Shown here: positions 1 through 7,106 of the stretch, piece by piece
How the letters are laid out: each line of letters starts with the position of its first letter
Position numbering within the stretch: position 1 is the first letter of the stretch
Source of the DNA: Streptomyces speibonae
Lineage (GTDB): Bacteria; Actinomycetota; Actinomycetes; Streptomycetales; Streptomycetaceae
Assembly: GCA_000715605.1 (NCBI GenBank)
Contig: KL568542.1
Location: 7,576 to 16,961 of the forward strand
Direction of reading: 5' to 3'
Length of the DNA stretch: 9,386 nt
The notes under the pieces: generated by a model
Seen by the model: the letters and a program-made list of their open reading frames with translations, nothing else
What the model was told of the DNA's origin: nothing
Databases searched by the model: none
Program-made: the position numbers and the translations under genes

Positions 1-3000
1 GCCCTCGACGTCCAGCACGACCTGCGGACCGAGATGTACGGCACGATCACCCGGCTCGACGGCAGACGCCAGGACGAGCTGTCCACCGGGCAGGTCGTCG
101 GACGCGCCACCAGCGACCTGCAACTGATACAGGGCCTGCTCTTCATGCTGCCGATGACCATCGGCAACCTGCTGCTGTTCCTGATCTCCCTCGTCATCAT
201 GACGTCGCTGTCCCTGCCGCTCACCGGCGTCGCCCTCGCCGTCGCCCCCGCCCTGTGGTGGATCGCCAAGCGCAGCCGCACCCGGCTGCACCCCTCCACC
301 TGGTACGCGCAGGCGCAGGCCGGAGCGGTCGCCGGAGTGGTCGACGGCGCGGTCAGCGGCGTCCGCGTGGTGAAGGGCTTCGGGCAGGAGGAGCAGGAGA
401 CCGGCAAGCTGCGCGAGGTCGGACGGCGCTTGTACGCGGGGCGGCTGCGCACCATCCGGCTGAACTCCCGGTACACCCCGGCGCTCCAGGCCGTACCCGC
501 CCTCGGCCAGGTCGCGATGCTCGCCCTCGGCGGCTGGCTCGCGGTCCGGGGGCACATCACGCTGGGCACCTTCGTCGCCTTCTCCACCTATCTCGCCCAG
601 CTCGTCGGCCCGGTCCGGATGCTCGCCGTGGTCCTCACCGTCGGCCAGCAGGCCCGCGCGAGCACCGAACGCGTCCTCGAGCTGATCGACACCGAGCCGA
701 CCCTGGCCGACGGCACCAGGGAACTGCCCGCCGACGCCCCCGCGACCGTCGAGTTCGACGACGTCTCCTTCGGCTACGACCCCGACCAGCCGGTCCTCGA
801 CGGGCTCTCCTTCGACATACGCCCCGGCGAGACCCTCGCCGTCGTCGGCGCCTCCGGCTCCGGCAAGTCGACCGTCTCCCTCCTCCTGCCGCGCTTCTAC
901 GACGTCACGGGCGGCGCCGTCCTCGTCGGCGGGCACGACGTGCGGGAGCTGACCACCGAGTCGCTGCGCGCGGCGATCGGACTGGTCCCGGAGGACTCCT
1001 TCCTCTTCTCCGACACCGTCCGCAACAACATCGCCTACGGCCGCCCCGACGCCACCGACGAGGAGATCACCGCCGCCGCCCGCGCCGCCCAGGCCGACGG
1101 CTTCATCCGCGAGCTGCCCGACGGCTACGACACCACCGTCGGCGAGCACGGCCTGACCCTCTCCGGCGGCCAGCGCCAGCGCGTCGCCCTGGCCCGCGCG
1201 ATCCTCGCCGACCCGCGCCTGCTGGTCCTGGACGACGCGACCTCCGCCGTGGACGCCCGCGTCGAGCACGAGATCCACGAGGCGCTCAGGAACGTCATGC
1301 GGGGCCGCACCACCCTGCTGATCGCCCACCGCCGCTCCACCCTCAACCTCGCCGACCGCATCGCCGTCCTCGACGGCGGCCGGCTCTCCGACATCGGCAC
1401 CCACGACGAGCTCCAGCGGCGCTCCGCCCTCTACCGCAGGCTGCTCACCGACCCCGACGAGCTCGGCGCCGTCTCCCCGGGCCACACCCCGCCCGCCGGA
1501 CCGCAGGAGGAGGACACCTCCGTCCGCGCGGAGCTGGACGCGGAGTTCGACGCCGAGCGCGGCGTCACCCCGCGGCTGTGGACGGGCGACCGGGAGCCCA
1601 AGGACACCGCCCTCGTCGAGGCCTCCGCCACCCCGGAACTCCTCGCCCAGGTCGACGCGCTGCCCCCGGCGAACGACGTCCCCGACGTCGACGAGGCCCA
1701 CGCGGTCCGCCCCGAGGATTCCTACGGACTGCGCCGCCTGCTGCGCGGCTTCGGACTGCCCCTCCTCCTCAGCCTCGGCCTGGTCGCCGTCGACGCCGGA
1801 ATGGGCCTGCTGCTGCCCGTGCTGATCCGGCACGGCATCGACCAGGGCGTGACCCAGGCCGCCCTCGGCGCGGTCTGGGCGGCCTCCCTGCTCGCCCTGC
1901 TCACCGTGGCCGTCCAGTGGGCGGCGCAGATCGGCGAGACCCGGATGACCGGGCGCACCGGCGAACGCGTGCTGTACGCGCTGCGGCTGAAGATCTTCGC
2001 CCAGCTCCAGCGGCTCGGCCTCGACTACTACGAGCGCGAGCTCACCGGCCGGATCATGACCAGGATGACCACGGACGTCGACGCGCTGTCGACGTTCCTG
2101 CAGACGGGCCTGGTCACGGCGTTCGTCTCGGTGGTCACCTTCTTCGGCATCATGGTCGCCCTGCTGGTGATCGACGTCGGTCTCGCCCTGGTCGTCTTCG
2201 CCACACTGCCCCCGCTGATCATCGGCACCTACTTCTTCCGCCGGGCCAGTGTGAAGGCGTACGAGCTGGCCCGGGAGCGGGTGTCGGCGGTCAACGCCGA
2301 TCTGCAGGAGTCGGTCTCGGGGCTGCGGATCGTGCAGGCCTTCCGCCGCGAGCGGGACGGCGCACGCCGGTTCGCCGAGCGCAGCGCCGCCTACCGCAGC
2401 GCACGCATCCGCGGACAGTGGCTGATATCGGTGTACTTCCCGTTCGTGCAGCTGCTGTCGTCGGTCGCGGCCGTGGCCGTGCTGGTCGTGGGCGGCGCCC
2501 GGGTCCACGACGGGACGCTGGCGATCGGCTCGCTGGTGGCGTACCTGCTCTACATCGACCTGTTCTTCGCACCGGTGCAGCAGCTCTCCCAGGTCTTCGA
2601 CGGCTACCAGCAGGCGTCCGTCTCGCTGGGCCGCATCCAGGAGCTGCTGCGCGAACCCACCTCCACGCGGCAGCCGGACAAGCCGCTCGACGTGCCGTCC
2701 CTGCGCGGCGAGATCGCCTTCGAGGACGTGCGCTTCTCCTACGGGGACGGCGAGGAGGCCCTCGACGGCATCGACCTCACCATCCCCGCCGGGCAGACCG
2801 TCGCCTTCGTCGGCGAGACCGGCGCCGGCAAGTCCACCCTGGTCAAGCTGGTCGCCCGGTTCTACGACCCGACGGCCGGCCGGGTCACCGCCGACGGCAC
2901 CGACCTCAGGGACCTCGACCTCACCGCCTACCGGCACCGGCTCGGCGTCGTACCGCAGGAGGCGTACCTCTTCCCGGGCACCGTCCGCGACGCCATCGCC

Positions 3001-3450
3001 TACGGCCGCCCGGAGGCCACCGACGCCGAGGTGGAGGCCGCGGCCCGCGCGGTCGGCGCGCACGAGATGATCGCCACGCTGGACGGCGGCTACCTCCACG
3101 AGGTCGCCGAGCGCGGCCGCAACCTCTCCGCCGGGCAGCGCCAGCTGATCGCCCTGGCCCGCGCCGAACTCGTCGACCCCGACGTGCTGTTGCTCGACGA
3201 GGCGACGGCCGCGCTGGACCTGGCCACCGAGGCACAGGTCAACCAGGCCACGGACCGTCTGGCAGGCCGCCGTACGACCCTCGTGGTGGCCCACCGCCTC
3301 ACCACCGCCGCCCGCGCCGACCGCGTGATCGTCATGGACCACGGCCGGGTCGCGGAGGACGGCACGCACGACGAACTGCTGCGGCGGGGCGGCATGTACG
3401 CGGCCCTGTGGCGGACGTTCGTCGGCGAGGACGTGCCGGCGCCGGCATGA
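1..3450 (+). CDS. Fused heterodimer-type ABC exporter (TMD-NBD-TMD-NBD), N-terminus outside window
   Basis: The frame is open from base 1, so about 100 N-terminal residues (first membrane helices) are missing; 1149 codons are visible. Order by window codon: partial TMD1 to about 225, NBD1 about 250-480, acidic linker about 480-575, TMD2 about 575-870, NBD2 about 895-1145. NBD1 has Walker A GASGSGKST (nt 847-873), signature LSGGQ (1159-1173) and H-loop His (1327), but the Q-loop Gln is Glu (991) and the catalytic Glu after Walker B is Asp (1234). NBD2 has Walker A GETGAGKST (2812-2838), Q-loop Gln (2956), signature LSAGQ (3124-3138), catalytic Glu (3199) and His (3292). Pairing across the dimer gives one complete ATP site (NBD2 Walker motifs with NBD1 LSGGQ) and one degenerate site, as in heterodimeric type IV exporters; the single-chain form resembles mycobacterial Rv0194. 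It is probably a drug or lipid exporter in the cytoplasmic membrane. The substrate cannot be read from the sequence. Confidence 0.96.
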   Translation, partial: ALDVQHDLRTEMYGTITRLDGRRQDELSTGQVVGRATSDLQLIQGLLFMLPMTIGNLLLFLISLVIMTSLSLPLTGVALAVAPALWWIAKRSRTRLHPSTWYAQAQAGAVAGVVDGAVSGVRVVKGFGQEEQETGKLREVGRRLYAGRLRTIRLNSRYTPALQAVPALGQVAMLALGGWLAVRGHITLGTFVAFSTYLAQLVGPVRMLAVVLTVGQQARASTERVLELIDTEPTLADGTRELPADAPATVEFDDVSFGYDPDQPVLDGLSFDIRPGETLAVVGASGSGKSTVSLLLPRFYDVTGGAVLVGGHDVRELTTESLRAAIGLVPEDSFLFSDTVRNNIAYGRPDATDEEITAAARAAQADGFIRELPDGYDTTVGEHGLTLSGGQRQRVALARAILADPRLLVLDDATSAVDARVEHEIHEALRNVMRGRTTLLIAHRRSTLNLADRIAVLDGGRLSDIGTHDELQRRSALYRRLLTDPDELGAVSPGHTPPAGPQEEDTSVRAELDAEFDAERGVTPRLWTGDREPKDTALVEASATPELLAQVDALPPANDVPDVDEAHAVRPEDSYGLRRLLRGFGLPLLLSLGLVAVDAGMGLLLPVLIRHGIDQGVTQAALGAVWAASLLALLTVAVQWAAQIGETRMTGRTGERVLYALRLKIFAQLQRLGLDYYERELTGRIMTRMTTDVDALSTFLQTGLVTAFVSVVTFFGIMVALLVIDVGLALVVFATLPPLIIGTYFFRRASVKAYELARERVSAVNADLQESVSGLRIVQAFRRERDGARRFAERSAAYRSARIRGQWLISVYFPFVQLLSSVAAVAVLVVGGARVHDGTLAIGSLVAYLLYIDLFFAPVQQLSQVFDGYQQASVSLGRIQELLREPTSTRQPDKPLDVPSLRGEIAFEDVRFSYGDGEEALDGIDLTIPAGQTVAFVGETGAGKSTLVKLVARFYDPTAGRVTADGTDLRDLDLTAYRHRLGVVPQEAYLFPGTVRDAIAYGRPEATDAEVEAAARAVGAHEMIATLDGGYLHEVAERGRNLSAGQRQLIALARAELVDPDVLLLDEATAALDLATEAQVNQATDRLAGRRTTLVVAHRLTTAARADRVIVMDHGRVAEDGTHDELLRRGGMYAALWRTFVGEDVPAPA

Positions 3451-3482
3451 CGAGGACCGTCCCCCGGTGCGCAACCAACCGC

Positions 3483-3526
3483 CGTACGCCATGCGTCCGT
3501 ACACGCGTACGCCGCCCGACGCGGCG
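3483..3526 (+). terminator. Possible weak hairpins between exporter gene and small secreted gene
   Basis: Two small inverted repeats lie between the exporter stop codon and the next Shine-Dalgarno site: CGTACGC (3483-3489) with GCGTACG (3505-3511), and CGCCGC (3510-3515) with GCGGCG (3521-3526) around a 5-base loop. There is no T-tract. They could be a weak terminator or simply GC-rich chance pairing. Confidence 0.25.
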
Positions 3527-3536
3527 GGCCTGGTGC

Positions 3537-3543
3537 AGGAGGA
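3537..3543 (+). promoter_or_regulatory. Strong Shine-Dalgarno site fixing the GTG start at 3549
   Basis: AGGAGGA ends 5 bases before GTG 3549. This near-perfect site picks the start of the small secreted protein out of a frame that stays open far upstream inside the exporter gene. Confidence 0.85.
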
Positions 3544-3548
3544 CGACA

Positions 3549-3935
3549 GTGGGCAGTGGAGCGATACGCCGGCGCATCGCGCTGTGCCTTGCGGTGCTGA
3601 CCACCTCCGGTCTGCTCACCGTGGCCACGCCCACCGAGGCACAGGCCGCCGCGTACTGCCCCGGACGCAAGGCCCGCACCCTGTCGTTCTCCACGGGCTC
3701 CGTGCACGTCCACAAACGCGGCGGCTACGTCTGCGCCGTCACCGTCGCCAAGAAGCCCGGTGCCAAACGGAAGATGACGGTGAGCGTGCAGGCACGCGGC
3801 AGCCGCCCGGTGGTCGACGAGGGCCGCTACAAGCACCACGCGGGCCCGGTAACGGTCCACGCCGGCCGCCGCTGCGTCTGGGTGAAGGGCAAGATATCCG
3901 GACGCTCCATCAGCTCCGGCTGGATCCTCTGCTGA
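3549..3935 (+). CDS. Small basic secreted protein with four cysteines, unknown function
   Basis: GTG start with AGGAGGA 5 bases upstream; 128 residues. Residues 1-34 form a Sec signal peptide: Arg-Arg-Arg at 7-9, a hydrophobic stretch about 10-26, and a TEAQAA end with cleavage around 33-35. The mature part is about 94 residues, rich in Lys, Arg and His. It has four cysteines at 37, 62, 109 and 128, two of them at the very ends, which suggests two disulfides closing a compact beta-rich domain (alternating patterns such as YVCAVTVAKK and RRCVWVKGKI). I recognise no catalytic motif and no named family. The high positive charge would suit binding to cell wall or nucleic acid, or an antimicrobial or inhibitor role, but that is inference. 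It follows the exporter by 98 bp on the same strand, so cotranscription is possible. The start and export call are well supported; the function is unknown. Confidence 0.85.
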   Translation: MGSGAIRRRIALCLAVLTTSGLLTVATPTEAQAAAYCPGRKARTLSFSTGSVHVHKRGGYVCAVTVAKKPGAKRKMTVSVQARGSRPVVDEGRYKHHAGPVTVHAGRRCVWVKGKISGRSISSGWILC

Positions 3936-3983
3936 CGCCGACGCGTTCACGTTTTCGGCGGTGCACTGAGCACACGTGCCGCC
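3936..3983 (+). terminator. Possible hairpins just after the small secreted gene
   Basis: CGCCGA (3936-3941) pairs with TCGGCG (3955-3960) directly after the stop codon. A second, bulged arm pair (GGCG plus GCAC, against GTGC plus CGCC) spans 3957-3983. The first loop holds a short T-run (3952-3955) but no U-tail follows either stem. Weak terminator candidate. Confidence 0.3.
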
Positions 3984-4035
3984 GGAGCCGCTGCCCGACG
4001 TTCCGGACGGACGCGGCCGGGCGGCACGGGGTCGC

Positions 4036-4041
4036 GGAGGG
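4036..4041 (+). promoter_or_regulatory. Shine-Dalgarno site deciding the GTG start at 4048
   Basis: GGAGGG sits 6 bases before GTG 4048. The alternative ATG at 4081 in the same frame has no comparable purine-rich site, so GTG 4048 is preferred. Confidence 0.7.
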
Positions 4042-4047
4042 TGGCCA

Positions 4048-4818
4048 GTGGATTCTGAACGAAGTGGTGGTGCGGTGTTCATGAGGCGGGCGAACCGGCT
4101 CGTGAACACCGGCTGCCTGAGTGCCCTGGTCGTATTGACTGTCGTCCTGGGTATCGTCGCCTCTTGGTTGTGGTACCGACACTGGCATGACGAGAAGGTC
4201 AACAGCGAGCGCAAGGAGAAGTCGCTCGCATCGATCCTCGAGCAGGCAGAAGCCACAGCGCACGAAACAGCCCGAGCACTCGATACCGGCGGCGCCGCCG
4301 ACGCCGACGCACTCACCGGTGTGATATGGCAACACTCCCGAGCTCCAGTTATCACCTACAGTCCGTCCCGACGAGAGTTCACAGCCATGGTCGCGAAAAG
4401 TGCCCAGTACGACAGAGATGTCGTTCTGCCCGGAGGCGGGGCCGTCCAGGTGACTCGGTGTTTCGTCTTCATCTACACACAACATCCAGGTGGGACATGG
4501 GCGTCGAAGGTGTCCGAGCGCAGTGACGACGTGTGCCGTCCGAGCACTCGGATCGGGAACCGGGTCCGTCTGGCGCTCACGCGTTTCGCGAACTTGAACG
4601 ACGAGGACTTGACGGGCGCCGGAGTGCAGAACGCGCTCGACCCCACCGGACGGCGGTTCATCGACGTCAAGAACGTGGCGCGGGCTGGGGACATGGTGAC
4701 CGCCTCCGTCCTCGTCTCGAGCACGGAGAGAGCGGTCGGCCAGTGCTACCGGCTCACTCGGCCTGTGGCAGACGGCGACCAACGTGCCGTCGCAGCGGTC
4801 CCTGCGCTTTCGTGCTGA
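4048..4818 (+). CDS. Single-pass membrane protein with extracytoplasmic domain, unknown function
   Basis: GTG start with GGAGGG 6 bases upstream; 256 residues (245 if ATG 4081 is used). A short N-terminus with RRANR precedes one hydrophobic helix at about 21-43 (CLSALVVLTVVLGIVASWLWY), giving an N-in, C-out anchor. Next comes a charged, probably helical stretch at about 44-78 rich in Glu, Lys and Ala (possible stalk or coiled coil), and then a globular domain of about 170 residues with four cysteines (VTRCF, DDVCR, VGQCY and the final residue), which could pair in disulfides outside the cell. I recognise no family and no catalytic motif. Sampled 60-base blocks are 55-62% G+C against about 75-83% in the exporter gene, and A/T-ending codons are frequent, which suggests recent acquisition or low expression. 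The gene is separated from its neighbours by about 110 bp on each side. Confidence 0.82.
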   Translation: MDSERSGGAVFMRRANRLVNTGCLSALVVLTVVLGIVASWLWYRHWHDEKVNSERKEKSLASILEQAEATAHETARALDTGGAADADALTGVIWQHSRAPVITYSPSRREFTAMVAKSAQYDRDVVLPGGGAVQVTRCFVFIYTQHPGGTWASKVSERSDDVCRPSTRIGNRVRLALTRFANLNDEDLTGAGVQNALDPTGRRFIDVKNVARAGDMVTASVLVSSTERAVGQCYRLTRPVADGDQRAVAAVPALSC

Positions 4819-4856
4819 CGTCGACCGGTGTGGTCGAGGGCCGAGAAGAGTCGACG
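4819..4856 (+). terminator. Weak inverted repeat after the membrane protein gene
   Basis: CGTCGAC (4819-4825), beginning right after the stop codon, pairs with GTCGACG (4850-4856) across a 24-base loop. The loop is long and no T-tract follows, so this is only a possible terminator. Confidence 0.25.
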
Positions 4857-4866
4857 GGCGCGTCAG

Positions 4867-4885
4867 CCCCCCTGTTGCTGGGGGG
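4867..4885. repeat. C6/G6 hairpin upstream of the S37 peptidase
   Basis: CCCCCC (4867-4872), a 7-base loop TGTTGCT, then GGGGGG (4880-4885). It lies 50-68 bases before the peptidase start and overlaps the possible -35 element. It could end transcription from the left, shape promoter access, or be neutral. Confidence 0.5.
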
Positions 4886-4902
4886 AGTTGATCCGATAGC
4901 TT
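4875..4902 (+). promoter_or_regulatory. Possible vegetative-type promoter for the S37 peptidase
   Basis: TTGCTG (4875-4880), a 16-base spacer and TAGCTT (4897-4902) partly fit the streptomycete pattern TTGACR, about 17 bases, TAGRRT. A start near 4909 would leave about 26 bases of leader with AGGGGAG (4923-4929) placed 5 bases before the ATG. The -35 match is modest. Confidence 0.3.
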
Positions 4903-4934
4903 CCGGCGCACATCTGTCTCACAGGGGAGTGCGC

Positions 4935-6368
4935 ATGCGCAAGGCGCTCAGATGGCTGCTGGCGCTCACGGTGCTCATAGGCACACTGAGTACGGCCGGG
5001 GCGGCCACCGCCGCCGAGCCGGAGGCCACCGGCACCACTGACATCAAGGAGAGACTGCTCTCCATTCCGGGCATGAGCCTGATCGAGGAGAAGCCGTACA
5101 CCGGGTACCGCTTCTTCGTCCTCAACTACACCCAGCCGGTCGACCACCGCAGGCCCGCCAAGGGCACGTTCCAGCAGCGCATCACCGTGCTGCACAAGGA
5201 CACCGCGCGGCCCACGGTGTTCTACACGGGCGGCTACAGCGTCTCCACGACGCCGCGCCGCGCCGAGCCGACCCAGATCGTGGACGGCAACCAGGTCTCC
5301 ATGGAGTACCGCTTCTTCACCCCGTCCCGTCCCGAGCCCGCGGACTGGTCGAAGCTGGACATCTGGCAGGCCGCCAGCGACCAGCACCGCATCTTCAAGG
5401 CGCTGAAGAAGATCTACTCCAAGAACTGGATCTCCACCGGCGGTTCCAAGGGCGGCATGACCGCCACCTACTACGAGCGTTTCTACCCGCGCGACATGGA
5501 TGGCGTGGTCGCCTACGTCGCCCCCAACGACGTGGTGAACAAGGAGGATTCGGCCTACGACCGCTTCTTCCGCACCGTCGGCACCAAGGAGTGCCGTGAC
5601 CGGCTGAACGCCGTGCAGCGCGAGGCGCTGGTGCGCCGGGCGCCGCTGAAGGAGAAGTACAAGGCGCTCGCCGCCGAGAACGGCTACACCTTCGACACCA
5701 TCGGCAGCCTGGACCGGGCGTTCGAGGCCGTCGTCCTCGACTACGTGTGGGGCTTCTGGCAGTACAGCACCCTCGCCGACTGCGAGGAGATCCCGGCGGA
5801 CGCCGCGAACGCGACCGACGACGAGATCTGGACCTCGGTCGACACGATCTCCGGCTTCTCGTTCTACACGGACCAGGGCCTGAGCCCGTACACGCCGTAC
5901 TACTACCAGGCGGGTACGCAGCTGGGCGCGCCGACGATCCACTTCCCGCACATCGAGAAGAAGTACGTCCGCTACGGCTACCAGCCGCCGCGCAACTTCG
6001 TGCCCCGCTCGATCGACATGCGCTTCGAGCCGTGGGTGATGCGCGGCGTCGACAGCTGGGTACGGCACAACGCCCGGCACATGCTGTTCGTGTACGGCGA
6101 GAACGACCCGTGGGGTGCCGAGCCGTTCCGGCTGGGCCACGGCGCGCGTGACTCCTACGTCTTCACCGCGCCCGGCATGAACCACGGCGCGAACGTGGCC
6201 GGACTGGTCGCGAAGGAGAAGGCGTTCGCCACCGCCCGCATCCTCGACTGGGCGGACGTCGCCCCGGCCACGGTCCAGGAGAACCCGGCGGCGGCCGAGC
6301 CGCTGGCGAGGTTCGACGCCAAGCTCGACAAGCGGGACGTCGAGCAGCGGCACGTGCTGCGGACGTAG
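4935..6368 (+). CDS. Secreted serine peptidase, PS-10 / MEROPS S37 family
   Basis: ATG 4935 follows AGGGGAG by 5 bases; 477 residues. Residues 1-27 are a Sec signal peptide (MRK, hydrophobic core 7-18, ending ATAA before EPEA), so the enzyme is exported. The mature protein looks like a Peptidase_S37 (PS-10) protein, a family described mainly from Streptomyces, with an alpha/beta-hydrolase-type fold. The nucleophile motif is STGGSKGGMT with Ser171; the acid is Asp391 in YGENDPWGA; the His is His417 in PGMNHGAN. The early YTGGYSV and MEYRFF segments also look family-like. Two cysteines (KECRDR and ADCEEIP) could form a disulfide. It probably cleaves peptides outside the cell as part of protein feeding or mycelial protein turnover; peptide specificity cannot be told from sequence. 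The frame is open upstream to 4533, but the signal peptide and Shine-Dalgarno site fix the start here. It ends 13 bases before the convergent lipoprotein gene. Confidence 0.93.
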   Translation: MRKALRWLLALTVLIGTLSTAGAATAAEPEATGTTDIKERLLSIPGMSLIEEKPYTGYRFFVLNYTQPVDHRRPAKGTFQQRITVLHKDTARPTVFYTGGYSVSTTPRRAEPTQIVDGNQVSMEYRFFTPSRPEPADWSKLDIWQAASDQHRIFKALKKIYSKNWISTGGSKGGMTATYYERFYPRDMDGVVAYVAPNDVVNKEDSAYDRFFRTVGTKECRDRLNAVQREALVRRAPLKEKYKALAAENGYTFDTIGSLDRAFEAVVLDYVWGFWQYSTLADCEEIPADAANATDDEIWTSVDTISGFSFYTDQGLSPYTPYYYQAGTQLGAPTIHFPHIEKKYVRYGYQPPRNFVPRSIDMRFEPWVMRGVDSWVRHNARHMLFVYGENDPWGAEPFRLGHGARDSYVFTAPGMNHGANVAGLVAKEKAFATARILDWADVAPATVQENPAAAEPLARFDAKLDKRDVEQRHVLRT

Positions 6369-6373
6369 GGCCC

Positions 6374-6421
6374 CGGCGGGACTACACCGGGCGGGCGCAG
6401 CCCACCGGTGAGGTCCCGCCG
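6374..6421. terminator. Long stepped hairpin between convergent genes, inside the lipoprotein 3' end
   Basis: Three nested arm pairs share one centre: CGGCGGGAC (6374-6382) with GTCCCGCCG (6413-6421), CACCGG (6385-6390) with CCGGTG (6405-6410), and GGGC (6393-6396) with GCCC (6400-6403) around a GCA loop. That is 19 base pairs with small internal loops. It starts 5 bases after the peptidase stop codon and contains the last 13 codons and stop of the lipoprotein gene. No U-tract follows on either strand, as is common in streptomycetes. It probably acts as the peptidase terminator or as a two-way barrier. Confidence 0.6.
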
Positions 6422-7014
6422 AGCCGGACGTAGAGGGCCGTGGACGCCGGGCACCGGGACCGGGCGTCCACGGCCTTCGTCACCTTGAACTCCGGCTGGT
6501 GCTCGCCGCTCCCGTCGCAGGCGGTCTCCCGGACCTTGCCGTCGTCCACGCCGTGGACGCAGTCGCCGACGACGGTGCGCGGCCCGCCCCCGCCGCCCGG
6601 GTCGCCGGGGTGCGGCGGCTGGAGGTTGCGCATGCAGGCGTAGCCGCGCGGCACCGCCCCGTCGCCGTCCTCGTCGAAGGAGGGGCGCTGCTCGCTGATG
6701 TGCAGCACGAAGTCCGTGGTGGCGGGGCAGGGCGGGCCGTCGCGCACGGTGCCGTCGTGCCGGGCGACGACCCGGGCCGCCGCCCGCTCGCTCGCGCAGG
6801 GCACTTCCGTCACGCTGGTGCGGCCGAAGGAGCTGCACTCGTCGACCGCGAGGAACACCGCCCCGTACCCGGCCGGCCGGGTCGGCGCCGCCGGCACCGT
6901 GGCCGCCTGCTCGCCCAGCCGGTCCCGCTCGTCGGCCCCTTCGCAGCCGGTGAGCAGCACCGCGCACACCGCGGCGGCTGCGGCCGGCGCCCGCCACCTG
7001 CTTCCCGCGTGCAT
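6382..7014 (-). CDS. Lipoprotein with two tandem four-cysteine modules, unknown function
   Basis: Starting at ATG 7014, with a G6 run (7021-7026) 6 bases upstream, the product is 210 residues. The ATG at 7020 abuts the G-run and would add two residues. Residues 1-24 are a lipoprotein signal with lipobox LLTGC (Cys24), so it should be lipid-anchored on the outer face of the membrane. After a Pro/Ala linker, module A spans about 58-130 with cysteines 60, 73, 96 and 127; a P/G-rich linker (132-146) follows; module B spans about 148-210 with cysteines 152, 166, 188 and 206. The modules align through ECS/DCV, VPC/TAC, RVVARHD/EFKVTKAVD and CPATT/CPAST, so this is an internal duplication. Module A has an insert with a DEDGDG run resembling a calcium-binding loop. 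The GDCV...C...CP pattern resembles the LppU/SCO3897-like and septum-formation-type lipoproteins, a weak match made from memory. No enzyme motif is seen. Confidence 0.88.
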   Translation of the reverse strand: MHAGSRWRAPAAAAAVCAVLLTGCEGADERDRLGEQAATVPAAPTRPAGYGAVFLAVDECSSFGRTSVTEVPCASERAAARVVARHDGTVRDGPPCPATTDFVLHISEQRPSFDEDGDGAVPRGYACMRNLQPPHPGDPGGGGGPRTVVGDCVHGVDDGKVRETACDGSGEHQPEFKVTKAVDARSRCPASTALYVRLGGTSPVGCARPV

Positions 7015-7041
7015 CGTCATCCCCCCGGACACCCCCGTCCA

Positions 7042-7067
7042 GCGTGACCCGGCGGACCGGGTCACGC
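7042..7067. promoter_or_regulatory. Perfect 11-bp inverted repeat upstream of the lipoprotein gene
   Basis: GCGTGACCCGG (7042-7052) and CCGGGTCACGC (7057-7067) are exact reverse complements around CGGA. The site is 27 bases upstream of the lipoprotein ATG at 7014, in its leader or core promoter. It may be an operator for a dimeric repressor or a leader hairpin. No U-tract follows on either strand, which argues against a terminator. Confidence 0.5.
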
Positions 7068-7106
7068 CAGCCATGTGGGCCGGTTTGCGCACGTTGGGTG
7101 CGGTGC

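Noticed and set aside
255..3548. A very long open frame in the third plus frame across the exporter gene, rich in Arg, Pro and Gly
   Set aside because: It is the low-complexity shadow expected in a high-G+C gene. The exporter frame carries all ABC motifs. Only the end of this frame, from GTG 3549 with its own Shine-Dalgarno site and signal peptide, is real.
3976..4047. Longer N-terminus for the membrane protein from GTG 3976
   Set aside because: It would add a Pro/Arg/Gly-rich stretch and has no Shine-Dalgarno site, while GTG 4048 has GGAGGG 6 bases upstream.
3090..4355. Minus-strand open frame spanning the exporter end, the small secreted gene and the membrane protein start
   Set aside because: It crosses three genes with better evidence, has no family motif and no convincing Shine-Dalgarno site.
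4863..6353. A long minus-strand open frame opposite the S37 peptidase
   Set aside because: It has Val/Arg/Gly-rich composition with no motif, while the opposite strand has a signal peptide and a complete catalytic triad.
6499..7047. Plus-strand open frames opposite the lipoprotein gene
   Set aside because: The minus strand has the lipobox and paired cysteine modules; the plus-strand products are Arg/Gly/Ala-rich with no motif.
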